Assembly (NCBI RefSeq): GCF_900142365.1
Contig: NZ_FRAP01000010.1
Span: 62,001 to 126,000, forward strand
DNA from: Pseudonocardia thermophila
GTDB lineage: Bacteria > Actinomycetota > Actinomycetes > Mycobacteriales > Pseudonocardiaceae
Direction of reading: 5' to 3'
Length of the DNA stretch: 64,000 nucleotides
The notes beneath the pieces are model-generated. The model saw nothing but the letters and a program-made list of their open reading frames with translations. It had not been told where the DNA came from and did no database searches. Positions within the stretch are counted from its first letter, which is position 1; every line of letters starts with the position of its first letter. The position numbers and the translations under genes were made by a program. Below, piece by piece: positions 24,666 to 33,472 of the stretch.

Positions 24666-25975
24666 GTGAGCACGGACGCGATCGCGCGGATCTTCCGGGC
24701 CGAGCACGGCCGGGCGGTGGCCGTGCTCGCCCGGGTGACCGGGGACCTGGACGTGGCCGAGGACGCGGTGGCGGAGGCGTTCGCGGCCGCGGTGCGCTGC
24801 TGGCCGAGGGACGGCATCCCGCCCAGCCCGGCGGGCTGGATCATCACGACCGCCCGCAACCGCGCGATCGACCGGTTGCGGCGCGAGACCACCGGCGCCG
24901 AGCGCCGGGCTGCGGCGGCGCGCCTGGTCCCGCAGCCGACGCAGACCCCGGAAGACGCCGTGCTCGCGGCCGAGGAACTGCCCGACGACCAGCTCCGGCT
25001 GATCTTCACCTGCTGCCACCCCGCGCTGGCGCTGCCGGCCCGGGTGGCGCTGACGCTGCGCCTGCTGGGCGGGCTGTCGACCGCCGAGGTCGCGCGGGCG
25101 TTCCTGGTGCCGGAGCCGACCATGGCGCAGCGGCTGGTGCGGGCGAAGGCGAAGATCCGCAAGGCGCGCATCCCGTACCGGGTACCGCCGCCGAGGAGCT
25201 GCCTGACCGGCTGCAGGCCGTGCTCGCCGTCGTCTACCTGGTGTTCAACGAGGGGTACACGGCGTCGGGCGGACCGCGGCTGGTGCGCCCCGAGCTGTGC
25301 GCCGAGGCGATCCGGCTCGGCAGGTTGCTGGCCGCGCTGATGCCCGACGAGCCGGAGGTGCTCGGCCTGCTCGCGCTGATGCTGCTGACCGACGCGCGCC
25401 GCGCCGCGCGCGTCGACGCCGCCGGTGAGCGGGTGCTGCTCGCCGACCAGGACCGCAGCCGCTGGGACCGCGCGGCGATCGTCGAAGGCCACGAGCTGGT
25501 GCGCCGCTGCCTGCGCCGCGGCCGACCGGGCCCGTACCAGGTGCAGGCGGCGATCCAGGCCGTGCACACCGACGCTGCGACCGCGGGCGACACCGATTGG
25601 CGGCAGATCCTGGCGCTCTACGACCAGTTGCTCGCGCTCGCCCCGTCACCGGTGGTGGCGCTGAACCGCGCGGTCGCCCTCGCTGAGGTGACCGGCCCGC
25701 CGACCGCGCTCGCCGCCGTCTCGGGACTGGCCTGCGACCTGGCCGGGTACGCCCAGTTCCACGCGGTCCGCGCCGACCTGCTGCGGCGGCTCGGCCGGGG
25801 TCGGGAGGCGGCCGCGGCGTACGCCGACGCTGCGCGGCGCGCGGGTTCGGAGCCGGAGCGGCGGTTCTTCGAGCGGGCGGCCGCTGCTTCGCGGTCGGAA
25901 TTGTCGGCGCCGGCCTCTAGGGTGGCCCCGACACGTCCGGAGGGGGCAGCGACGGATGACCGATCTGACGGCTGA
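24666..25975 (+). pseudogene. ECF42 sigma factor, split by a -1 frameshift
   Basis: Two open frames make one family-typical protein of about 436 aa. The first (24666 to about 25190) has sigma-2 (DLDVAEDAVAEAFAAAVRCW, SPAGWIITTARNRAIDRLR) and sigma-4 (ALPARVALTLRLLGGLSTAE, VPEPTMAQRLVRAKAKIRKA). The second, one base back, continues AEELPDRLQAVLAVVYLVFN and the long TPR-like C-terminal domain of ECF42 (ALMPDEPEVLGLLALMLLTD). The break is at RVPP, where one G appears missing near 25190 (GTACCGCCGCCGAG). Without correction, translation would end soon after in an Arg/Ser/Pro-rich tail. It may be a recent mutation, a sequencing error or a programmed -1 shift. The end overlaps the next sigma gene by 20 bp. 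Confidence 0.85.
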
Positions 25976-27035
25976 GACCACCAGGAGCGACGTCACCTCG
26001 ATCGAGGAGGCGATCGCCGCCTACCGCACCGAGCTCACCGGCTACTGCTACCGCATGCTCGGCTCGTCGTTCGACGCCGAGGACGCGGTGCAGGAGACGA
26101 TGGTCCGGGCGTGGAAGTCCTTCGACAAGTTCGAGGGGCGCTCGTCGGTCCGGTCGTGGCTGTACCGCATCGCCACCAACGTCTGCCTCACTGCGCTGGA
26201 GGGCCGCAACCGCCGCGCCCGGCCGATGGACCTCGGCGGCCCCGGCGTGCCCGAGGTGTCCCAGCTCGGTGAGCCGCGCGGCGAGGCCACCTGGCTGCAG
26301 CCGATGCCCGACGCGCTGGTCGTGCCCGAGGACGGCGACCCGGCCGAACTGGCCGTCGCGCGCGAGTCGATCCGGCTGGCCTTCCTCGCGGCGCTGCAGC
26401 ACCTGCCGCCCAAGCAGCGGGCCGTGCTGATCCTGCGGGAGGTGCTGCAGTGGAGCGCCGCGGAGGCGGCGGACTTGCTCGGCACCACCGTGGCCGGGGT
26501 CAACAGTGCGCTGCAGCGGGCTCGCGCCACCATGGCCGATCTCGACACCGATCGCGGCGATGTGCTGGCCGAGCAGGACCAGGAGCTGCTCGATCGCTAC
26601 GCCGACGCGTTCCAGCGCTACGACATCGAGGCGATGGTGGCGCTGCTGCACGAGGACGCGGTGCTGTCCATGCCGCCGTACCCGCTGTGGCTCACCGGCG
26701 TCGAGCACATCCGCACCTGGTGGGTGGGCCCCGGCGCGGGCTGCGCGGGCTCGCGGCTGGTCCCGGTGCGGGTCAACGGCCTGCCCGGGTACTGCCAGTA
26801 CCGCCGCTCCGCCGAGGGCGACGGCCACGACGCGTGGGCCGTGCAGGTGCTGGAGCTCCGCGAGGGCAAGATCGTCGGCTTCACGTCGTTCCTCGATGTC
26901 GCATCGTGGTTCCCGCTGTTCGGCCTGCCGCTGCGGCTGGAGGAGGGAGAGCCCGACCCGGTTCCCGCGCCGAGGCTGCCTGAGGTCCGCCCGCGGTCAC
27001 TCCTCGCCGACCCGGCCGACGAGATCGCGGAGTGA
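25956..27035 (+). CDS. ECF sigma factor with SnoaL-like C-terminal domain (SigG/TIGR02960 type)
   Basis: 359 aa. The sigma-2 region is [20 protein letters not shown] and [20 protein letters not shown]. The sigma-4 region is [20 protein letters not shown] and [20 protein letters not shown]. Residues about 215-335 form a SnoaL-like domain ([35 protein letters not shown]), as in mycobacterial SigG. In such sigma factors the extra domain replaces an anti-sigma factor. It overlaps the frameshifted ECF42 gene by 20 bp, so two sigma factors share one transcript. Its 3' end overlaps the convergent HAD gene by 39 bp. Confidence 0.93.
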   Translation: MTDLTAETTRSDVTSIEEAIAAYRTELTGYCYRMLGSSFDAEDAVQETMVRAWKSFDKFEGRSSVRSWLYRIATNVCLTALEGRNRRARPMDLGGPGVPEVSQLGEPRGEATWLQPMPDALVVPEDGDPAELAVARESIRLAFLAALQHLPPKQRAVLILREVLQWSAAEAADLLGTTVAGVNSALQRARATMADLDTDRGDVLAEQDQELLDRYADAFQRYDIEAMVALLHEDAVLSMPPYPLWLTGVEHIRTWWVGPGAGCAGSRLVPVRVNGLPGYCQYRRSAEGDGHDAWAVQVLELREGKIVGFTSFLDVASWFPLFGLPLRLEEGEPDPVPAPRLPEVRPRSLLADPADEIAE

Positions 27036-27617
27036 CCCGAGCACGACGTCGGCCGGGAGCCCGCGCAGGCTCGCCACCACCGCGCCAGCTGCTCGGCCGG
27101 CGGCGATGCCGGGCGCCGAGTCCTCCACCACCAGGCACCGCTCCGGCGGCACCCCGAGCCGCTGCGCCCCGAGCAGGAAGCCCTCGGGATCGGGTTTGCC
27201 CGCGCTGATCTCCTCCACCGTCACCGCCGACGCCGGTAGCGGGAGCCCGGCCGCGTCCAGCCGCGCCTTCGCCAGCCGCCGGTCCGCGCTGGTCACGATC
27301 GTCCACGGCACACCGCGCGCATCCAGGTCCGCGAGCAGCTCGGCCGCGCCGGGCAGGGCCACCACGTCGGACACGTCGGTGTACTGCAGCTCCAGCTGGC
27401 GGTCCGCCGCCCTCCGCACACCCGCCTCGTCCAGGTGCGGGAGCATGCGCCGCACCGTGTTCTCGGCCGGGCTGCCGTGCGCGCCCGCGATGGTCTCGCC
27501 CGGGTCCGCTCCGTGCTCGTGCGCCCAGGTCGTCCACGCCCGCTCGACGGCGGCGTCGGAGTCGACGAGGGTGCCGTCCATGTCGAACAGGACGGCCGCG
27601 ATCGCGCTCAGGTCCAC
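26997..27617 (-). CDS. HAD family phosphatase/phosphoglucomutase-like hydrolase
   Basis: 206 aa from a GTG. HAD motif I is [12 protein letters not shown] at about 10-21 with both catalytic Asp residues, motif II is WTIVTSADR, motif III is the Lys in [13 protein letters not shown], and motif IV is [15 protein letters not shown] helical cap follows motif I. It resembles small sugar-phosphate phosphatases of the GS1/beta-phosphoglucomutase group. It is convergent with the sigma gene and shares 39 bp at the 3' ends, an antisense overlap. Confidence 0.9.
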   Translation of the reverse strand: MDLSAIAAVLFDMDGTLVDSDAAVERAWTTWAHEHGADPGETIAGAHGSPAENTVRRMLPHLDEAGVRRAADRQLELQYTDVSDVVALPGAAELLADLDARGVPWTIVTSADRRLAKARLDAAGLPLPASAVTVEEISAGKPDPEGFLLGAQRLGVPPERCLVVEDSAPGIAAGRAAGAVVASLRGLPADVVLGSLRDLVGRVGEE

Positions 27618-27694
27618 CGCCCGACGGTAGCCGCTGGTGCCTCACACTGAGATGCCGACTGGTGCGCTACGTCACACCGGGCAAGAATCGGCGG

Positions 27695-28183
27695 ATGCGC
27701 GACATGCGGACCCTGCGGCTGGTGATGCACGCCCGGACACGCCAGCCGATGCTGCTCCTCGGCGAGCGCGAAGGGGACCGCTGCGTCCCGGTGTTCCTGC
27801 GGGGGCCGCAAGCCACCGTCATCGCCGAGGGGCAGCGCCACGAGGGTGATCCGATGCTGCCCATGGACGTGCTCGTGCCCGTGGTGACCGGGCTGGGCCA
27901 CACCCTGGACGCCGTCGAGTTCACCGCGCTCACCGACGGCGTGTTCGTCGCGGTGCTGGTGTTCGACGGCGACACCCGCATCGAAGTGCTGGCCAGTGAC
28001 GCCCTCGCTGTGGCGGTGCGGGAGGGGCTGCCCATCCGGATGGCTGAGCAGATCCTCGACGAGGTGGGCCAGCCGATCTCGGAGCTGTTCCCCGAGGGTG
28101 CGCAGGCACCGCCGGAGAAGCAGATCGACGCCTTCCGCGAGTTCCTCGACGACGTCACTCCGGACGACTTCAGGAAGCCGTAG
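27695..28183 (+). CDS. Bifunctional nuclease (BFN/DUF151) family protein
   Basis: 162 aa from the ATG at 27695; an upstream GTG would add 11 unlikely residues. The family pattern is clear: RQPMLLLGEREGDRCVPVFL, TVIAEGQRH, LLVPVV-type helix, LTDGVFVAVLVFDGDTRIEV, ASDALAVAVREGLPI and ILDEVGQPI. BFN proteins have reported DNase/RNase activity in plants and occur singly in actinomycetes with unclear roles. Its end overlaps the convergent MFS gene by 14 bp. Confidence 0.88.
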   Translation: MRDMRTLRLVMHARTRQPMLLLGEREGDRCVPVFLRGPQATVIAEGQRHEGDPMLPMDVLVPVVTGLGHTLDAVEFTALTDGVFVAVLVFDGDTRIEVLASDALAVAVREGLPIRMAEQILDEVGQPISELFPEGAQAPPEKQIDAFREFLDDVTPDDFRKP

Positions 28184-29462
28184 GGACCTCGGCGCGTGCC
28201 CGGCCCCGCCGCAGCACGGCCAGGCCCATCAGCGCGGACACGAGGCAGGCCACCGCACCCATGGCGAGTCCGGCCCGGCCACCCCACGCCTGGCTCACCG
28301 CGCCCGCGATCGGGCCGCCGATCGGGGTGGACCCGAGGAACGCCACCGCCCACAGGGCCATCACGCGCCCGCGCATGGTCGGTGCCGCGGTGAGCTGCAG
28401 CGTGCTGTTGCCCGTCGACATGAACGCCACGCTCGTCGCGCCCACCAGCGCCATCCCGGCCAGCGCGACCGGCAGCGTCGGGGCCACGGCGACGAGCCCC
28501 ATCGCGGCACCGAAGCCCAGCGCCGTGACGATCAGCGGCTGCAACCCGGTCCGCCCGCGGGCGGCCACGAACAACCCGCCGACGACGGCACCGGCGCCCA
28601 TGGCAGCGGTGAGGAACCCGTACGCGCTGGCGTCACCGGCGAACGTCTCCTGGGCGACGACCGGCAGCACGACCTGGAACTCGTAGGTCAGGCAGCCGAC
28701 CAGCGCCATCATGAGCAGCGGCACGGCGAGCATCGGCTCGCGGGCGACGTAGCGCAGGCCCTCGCGCAGCTGGCCGGGCGCCCGCGGGGCCGGCACCGAC
28801 GGCATCAGCGCCGAGGTGTCCAGCTTGACCAGCGACACCACGACGGCGACGAACGTGGCCGCGTTGATCAGGAAGCACAGCCCGATGCCGCCGGTGGCGA
28901 TGACGACGCCGGCGATCGCGGGGCCCACGGCCCGCGCCGCGTTCGCCAGCACCGAGTTGAGGCTGACCGCGTTGCGCAGGTACTGCGGCCCGACCATCTC
29001 CAGCACGAACGCCTGCCGCACCGGCTGCTCGAAGCAGTTGTTCAGCCCGAGCAGCAGGGCGAGCGCGAACACGTGCCAGAGCTGGACCAGCCCGGTGACG
29101 ACGAGCAGGCCCAGCGTCAGGGCGAGCACGCCCATGGCCGACTGCAGTCCGATCATGAACCGGCGCTTGTCGACGCGGTCGGCCACCACGCCCGCGTACG
29201 GGCCGAGCAGCAGCGTGGGCAGCGTCTGCAGGGCGACGACCGCGCCGACGGCGGTGGCGGAGCCGGTCAGCTCCAGCACCAGCCACGACTGGGCGATCGT
29301 CTGCATCCAGGTGCCGGCCAGCGACACGGCTTGGCCGGAGATGTAGAGGCGGTAGTTCGGGTTCGCCAGCGAGGCGAACATGTCGCGGAAGAGGCTGGTG
29401 CGGGTCTCGTGGACGGTCTCGTTCGTGCCGATGGCCTGCGGGGTGTCCGCGGTGGCCGTCAT
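28170..29462 (-). CDS. MFS transporter (DHA3/enterobactin-exporter-like)
   Basis: 430 aa with twelve membrane helices. Features are NYRLYISGQAVSLAGTWMQT in helix 1, GPYAGVVADRVDKRRFM (loop 2-3 motif A), NNCFEQPVRQAFVLEMV and MRGRVMALWAVAFLGSTPIG. This group exports drugs or siderophores by proton exchange. The ATG overlaps the stop of the upstream MarR gene (ATGA), so regulator and pump are coupled, a standard MarR/efflux pairing. Confidence 0.93.
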   Translation of the reverse strand: MTATADTPQAIGTNETVHETRTSLFRDMFASLANPNYRLYISGQAVSLAGTWMQTIAQSWLVLELTGSATAVGAVVALQTLPTLLLGPYAGVVADRVDKRRFMIGLQSAMGVLALTLGLLVVTGLVQLWHVFALALLLGLNNCFEQPVRQAFVLEMVGPQYLRNAVSLNSVLANAARAVGPAIAGVVIATGGIGLCFLINAATFVAVVVSLVKLDTSALMPSVPAPRAPGQLREGLRYVAREPMLAVPLLMMALVGCLTYEFQVVLPVVAQETFAGDASAYGFLTAAMGAGAVVGGLFVAARGRTGLQPLIVTALGFGAAMGLVAVAPTLPVALAGMALVGATSVAFMSTGNSTLQLTAAPTMRGRVMALWAVAFLGSTPIGGPIAGAVSQAWGGRAGLAMGAVACLVSALMGLAVLRRGRARAEVPTAS

Positions 29463-29926
29463 CGATGCTGCTCCTGTGGGGTCGTGGCGAGGGCGGTGGC
29501 GAGCGCCTCCAGCGCGGGAAGCGCCGCCATCAGCCGCGTGGTCTCGGTGTCGGGCAGGGTGGCGAGGTGCTCCGCCAGCAGCCGGGTGCGCTCCGCGCGC
29601 AGCCGCCGGTGCAGGTCGCCGCCCGCGGGGGTGACCGCGAGGAGGACAGCGCGCGCGTCGGCGGGATCCGGCGTCCGCTCGACCAGGCCGGCCTCGGCGA
29701 GCTTGCCGACGATGCGGGAGAGCATCGTCTGGTTGACGCCCTCGATCTCGGCGAGCTCGCCGGCGCGCAGCGGCCCGCGGCACTCGAGCGTCGCGAGCAC
29801 GGACAGCTCGGTGTGGGTGAGCGTCGCGCGGCGGGTCTGGCGGTCGAGCCGGCGGGCGATGCGGGCGAGCGCGGTGCGCAGACGGTTCACGTCGTCGCTG
29901 TCGAAGCGCTCCGGCACGTGCACCAC
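29459..29926 (-). CDS. MarR family regulator of the adjacent efflux pump
   Basis: 155 aa from a GTG at 29926; in-frame codons further upstream run through the operator palindrome and are rejected. The winged helix is LTHTELSVLATLECRGPLRA, ELAEIEGVNQTMLSRIVGKL and GLVERTPDPADARAVLLAVT. It most likely represses itself and the coupled MFS pump by binding the palindrome at 29935-29950 directly in front of its start, and is released by the pump's substrate. Confidence 0.9.
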   Translation of the reverse strand: MVHVPERFDSDDVNRLRTALARIARRLDRQTRRATLTHTELSVLATLECRGPLRAGELAEIEGVNQTMLSRIVGKLAEAGLVERTPDPADARAVLLAVTPAGGDLHRRLRAERTRLLAEHLATLPDTETTRLMAALPALEALATALATTPQEQHR

Positions 29927-29934
29927 CCCAATTA

Positions 29935-29950
29935 ATTGCCTTACGGCAAT
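29935..29950. promoter_or_regulatory. MarR operator
   Basis: ATTGCCTTACGGCAAT is a perfect 6-4-6 palindrome, 9 bp upstream of the MarR start and next to an A+T-rich TATATGA stretch that could be the -10. Its position suits autorepression. Confidence 0.65.
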
Positions 29951-30043
29951 CATATACCTCGGGTGCGGGCGCTCGCCGCCGCGCGCGGTGTGAGATGCGC
30001 AAATCGCTACTGCCCGCGGGACGGAGATCCGTAGGGTCGGGCC

Positions 30044-30532
30044 ATGCGGGTGTGGTTGCGCAAGGCAGGCCGGCCGAAGATCGACTACCCGGCGGAGCTG
30101 ATCTCCGACGACGGGGTGCACATCGTGGTCGAGGCGCCGTTCGCCGGCGGGAAGGTACGCGATTTCGGCTTCGTGCGGTTCGAGCCCGGCGACGTGTTCG
30201 TCGAGCACTACTGGCGCGACCGCTGGTTCTCCGTCGCCGAGGTCCACGGCCCGGACCGGACGCTCAAGGGCTTCTACTGCGACGTCACCCGCCCCGCCGT
30301 CCTCGACGAGAACGGCGATCTCGTCGTCGAGGACCTGGACCTCGATCTCTGGCGCTCCCCCGACGGCACGCAGGTCCTGCGGCTGGACGAGGACGAGTTC
30401 GCCGAGAGCGGCCTCGCCGAGACCGACCCGGCCGCCGCGACCCGGGCCGTCGCGGCGCTGGAGGAGCTGGAGCGGCTCGCGCGCTCCGACGGCGGTTTCG
30501 AGCGGCTCCTGCGCTCCGCCTCGCTCTCGTAG
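30044..30532 (+). CDS. DUF402 family protein
   Basis: 162 aa. The DUF402 core is seen in FVRFEPGDVFVEHYWRDRWF, LKGFYCDVTRPAVLDENGDL and VVEDLDLDLW. The YC-D-x-D-L-D-x-W pattern holds the divalent-metal ligands of this nucleotide-phosphatase-like fold. Relatives hydrolyse nucleoside diphosphates or (FomD) CMP-phosphonates. It stands alone between the MarR gene and the TPM gene, so its substrate is unknown. There is little leader before the ATG. Confidence 0.85.
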   Translation: MRVWLRKAGRPKIDYPAELISDDGVHIVVEAPFAGGKVRDFGFVRFEPGDVFVEHYWRDRWFSVAEVHGPDRTLKGFYCDVTRPAVLDENGDLVVEDLDLDLWRSPDGTQVLRLDEDEFAESGLAETDPAAATRAVAALEELERLARSDGGFERLLRSASLS

Positions 30533-30546
30533 GTCTCGGGGCTGCC

Positions 30547-32544
30547 CTAGAACCGGCCGCCCCCGCCGAAGCCGCCGCCTCCGCCACCGCCGCCGAAGCC
30601 GCCGCCGCGGCCGAACCCGCCGGAGCCGCCGAACCCGCCACCGCCGCGGTGCCGATGGTGGTGACCGCCGCCGGAGAACCCGCCGGACAAGATCCCGCCG
30701 AGCACCAGGCTGCCCAGGTCGATCCCGAGGTTGCCGCCGCCCGGGCCGTTCCACTGCGACACATCGGACTGGGCCAGCCGCAGCGCCTCCTGCGCCATCC
30801 GGTCGGCGATCTGCGCGTCCCGCAGCGCGGCGGCCGGGTCGGTGCCCTGCTGCGCCAGCTGCAGGTGCCGCTGCGCCTCGGCGAGCCGGGTGCGGGCCGT
30901 GCTGCCGACGGCACCCCGGCGGGTGACGATGAAGTCGTTCGCCGCCGCCACCGACGACCGCGCCGTCAGCAGCGCCTGCTCCAGCGCGGCCGCGGCCCGG
31001 CGCAGTCGCTCCTGCTCGGCGCGCGCGTCGGCGATGCCCGCGTCCAGCGCCGTGTTGGCCTCGTCCAGCAGCCGCAGCGCCTCCAGCGGGTCCGGCTGCG
31101 GGCCGGTCGCCGCCTGGTCGGCCGCAGCGATCGCCGCCTCTGCCCGCGCCACCAGCGGGCCCACCTGCGCCCCGACCTGGCCCGGCTGCGCGGCGAGGGC
31201 ACGTGCTTCGGCCAGGTCCTGGGCGATCTCGGCCTTGGCCTGCAGGTAGCGGTGCGCGGCGTCGGCGAGCTCGGCCGCCCGCCGGCCGATGCCGTCGAGC
31301 AGCGTCTCCGCCTGCGTCAGCGCGTCCTCGGCGGCCCGACCGGAGATCACGGCCGCGGCCGGGCCCGGCTGCACCAGCTCGGCGCGGGCCTGCTCGATCT
31401 CGGTCGCCGCGCCCGCGATCAGCCGGGTCGCCTGCTCGACGTTCTCCGCCACCGGCGCGGTCGCCGTCGGCGCGTAGCGGTTCTTCAGCGCCGTCCACGC
31501 GTCGGTCACCGCGGGCACCCGCTGCTGCACCTGGGCCAGTCGCTGCGCCAGCCCGTCGATGAACGCCGGCGCGTTCGCCTCCAGGCTGCGCAGGTGGTCG
31601 AACGCCGCTACCTGCGCGTCCAGCCGCTCGTCGGCGGCCTTGCAGGCGCGGATGATCTCGGCGTTCATCGCGCGCTGCTGCGCCTCGGTCTCCGGGATGT
31701 CGTCGTCGAGCTGCTGGCGGATCTCGAACGCGCGCAGCATGTCGGCCTTCGACTGCTCCAGCGCGGCCGCGAACGGCGCCGTCGCCTCCTCACCGAAGTG
31801 CGCCCGCGCCGCCGAGAGCTCCTGCTCGGAGCGCTGCACCGCGTTGTCCACGTCCAGCAGCGCCTGGCTGGCCTGGAAGGCGAGCTCCTCCCTCGACAGG
31901 TCGGAGAACTCGTCCTCCGGCACCGCCGGCTCGCTCGGGCCGCTCTCGCCCTGCGCCTTCTTGCGCCGTCGCGACAGCAGGTACGCGCCGCCGCCGACCA
32001 CTGCGATCCCGCCGACCGCCGCGATCCCACCGACCACCGACAGCGTGCTCGGCCCGGAACCGCTGGAGTCCGGACCGCCCCGCCGCAGGTCGTCCGCCAG
32101 CGCGAGCGCGGCACCCGCCCAGTCGTTCGCGGCCAGCCGCGGCTCGACGTCCTGCGCCAGGATCTTGTCCAGCACGTCCTGATCGAGATCGGTCATCCGC
32201 GGCCCGGTCTGGACGTAGTACTCGCGGTCCCGGACCGCCACGGCCATCAGCACGTCGTCGGTGCCCAGACCGGTCAGCTGCCCCGACGCCCGCGCCCACT
32301 GCTCGGCCGTCCGCCCGTCGAACGAGTTGACGAACACGACGAACAGATCGATCCGCTTCTCGGCCTGCAGCTGCCGGATCGCCTCCTCGACCCGCCGCTT
32401 CGCGGCCGGATCGAGGACCCCCGCCCGGTCGGTGATCCGCTCCTGCGCTCGCAGCGGCGGATCGGCCAGCGCGACCGAGCCGCCGGCCAAGAGCAGGACG
32501 ACGACGGCGGCCACCACGGCCGCGAGGGAACGGAGCGTGCGCAC
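30547..32544 (-). CDS. Secreted TPM-domain protein with coiled-coil and Gly-rich tail
   Basis: 665 aa. A signal peptide (LAAVVAAVVVLLLAGGSVALA) ends near residue 28. The TPM domain covers about 35-150 (ITDRAGVLDPAAKRRVEEAI, RIDLFVVFVNSFDG, DVLMAVAVRDREYYVQTG). A membrane helix lies near 180-205, just before SRRRKK, so the bulk of the protein is cytoplasmic. Residues about 230-590 are long Ala/Gln/Glu-rich helices likely to form coiled coils. The C-terminus is Gly/Phe-rich with HHHRHR. TPM proteins are linked to membrane-protein repair or envelope stress. Confidence 0.88.
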   Translation of the reverse strand: MRTLRSLAAVVAAVVVLLLAGGSVALADPPLRAQERITDRAGVLDPAAKRRVEEAIRQLQAEKRIDLFVVFVNSFDGRTAEQWARASGQLTGLGTDDVLMAVAVRDREYYVQTGPRMTDLDQDVLDKILAQDVEPRLAANDWAGAALALADDLRRGGPDSSGSGPSTLSVVGGIAAVGGIAVVGGGAYLLSRRRKKAQGESGPSEPAVPEDEFSDLSREELAFQASQALLDVDNAVQRSEQELSAARAHFGEEATAPFAAALEQSKADMLRAFEIRQQLDDDIPETEAQQRAMNAEIIRACKAADERLDAQVAAFDHLRSLEANAPAFIDGLAQRLAQVQQRVPAVTDAWTALKNRYAPTATAPVAENVEQATRLIAGAATEIEQARAELVQPGPAAAVISGRAAEDALTQAETLLDGIGRRAAELADAAHRYLQAKAEIAQDLAEARALAAQPGQVGAQVGPLVARAEAAIAAADQAATGPQPDPLEALRLLDEANTALDAGIADARAEQERLRRAAAALEQALLTARSSVAAANDFIVTRRGAVGSTARTRLAEAQRHLQLAQQGTDPAAALRDAQIADRMAQEALRLAQSDVSQWNGPGGGNLGIDLGSLVLGGILSGGFSGGGHHHRHRGGGGFGGSGGFGRGGGFGGGGGGGGFGGGGRF

Positions 32545-32608
32545 GGGGGCATTGTGTCGCGCGACGGCCCGGGATGGGCACCGCGGTGCGGATCGGTCGG
32601 TTCTGCGA

Positions 32609-33472
32609 TCACCGGCCGGCGACCTCCGCTGCGCGAACCTCGTCCGCGACCCGGGCGATCAGCTCGCCGAAGCGCACCTCGCCCTCGCGCGTCTGGCCGC
32701 CGGCCGCCAGGAACGCCCGCATCCGCTCGCGCGCTGCGGACGTGGTGATCTGCCGGCCGAACAGCTCGGCCTCCTCGACGAAGCCGAGGTGACCAGGCAG
32801 GACGTGGGCGTCCACGGCGCGCTTCGCCGCCCGCACCGCCTCGCCGGGATGGGACGCGATGCGCAGCGCGAGGTCGCGCACCTCGGCGGCGATGCGATCC
32901 GCCGGGAGAGCGCGGTTGAGCAGGCCGTAGCGCTCGGCGGTCGCGGCGTCGAGGTCCCGGCCGCCGAGGACGATCTCCAGCGCCCGGGCCCGACCGACCA
33001 GGCGCGGCAGGTTCTGCGTGGCACCACCGCCGGGGATGATGCCCAGCGCGGTCTCCGGCTGTCCGAGCACCGCCCGGCCGAGCGCGCCGAAGCGCAGGTC
33101 GAGCGCCATCGCGAACTCCGCGCCGCCGCCGCGGGCGGCCCCTTCGAGCTGGGCGATCGTCAGCTGAGGCAGCGTGCGGTACCGCTCGAGCAGCGCGTGG
33201 AACCGCTTGAGGACCCCGGACCGGGCAGGCGGTCGGCGGGAACCGCGCTCCAGGAGGTCGTGGATGTCGTAGTGGGCCAGGAAGAAGTCGGGATCGGCGC
33301 TGGTGAACACGACGACGGCGATCTCGTCGTCGCCCTCCACATCCGCCGCCAGCCGCTCCAGCTCGGCGAAGAGGGGCACGTCGAGCAGGTTCAGCGGGGG
33401 CGCATCGATCGTGACGAACAGGACGCCGGACTCGCGCGACTGCCGGAGCCGGCGGTACGCGGACCCGCCCAT
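32609..33472 (-). CDS. Enoyl-CoA hydratase/isomerase family protein
   Basis: 287 aa. Crotonase-fold features are VLFVTIDAPPLNLLD, EGAARGGGAEFAMALDLRFG (oxyanion loop), LGQPETALGIIPGGGATQNL with the Glu/Gly active-site region, and ALEIVLGGRDLDAATAERYG. The ATG overlaps the stop of the upstream reductase gene (ATGA). It acts on an acyl-CoA made by the ligase in the same island. One of the usual two catalytic acids may be replaced, so isomerase or hydrolase activity is possible. Confidence 0.9.
   Translation of the reverse strand: MGGSAYRRLRQSRESGVLFVTIDAPPLNLLDVPLFAELERLAADVEGDDEIAVVVFTSADPDFFLAHYDIHDLLERGSRRPPARSGVLKRFHALLERYRTLPQLTIAQLEGAARGGGAEFAMALDLRFGALGRAVLGQPETALGIIPGGGATQNLPRLVGRARALEIVLGGRDLDAATAERYGLLNRALPADRIAAEVRDLALRIASHPGEAVRAAKRAVDAHVLPGHLGFVEEAELFGRQITTSAARERMRAFLAAGGQTREGEVRFGELIARVADEVRAAEVAGR

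Noticed and set aside
29927..31498. Upstream extension of the MarR frame (a 679-codon open frame)
   Set aside because: The extension crosses the MarR operator, the DUF402 gene and part of the TPM gene and has no domain; only the last 155 codons are MarR.
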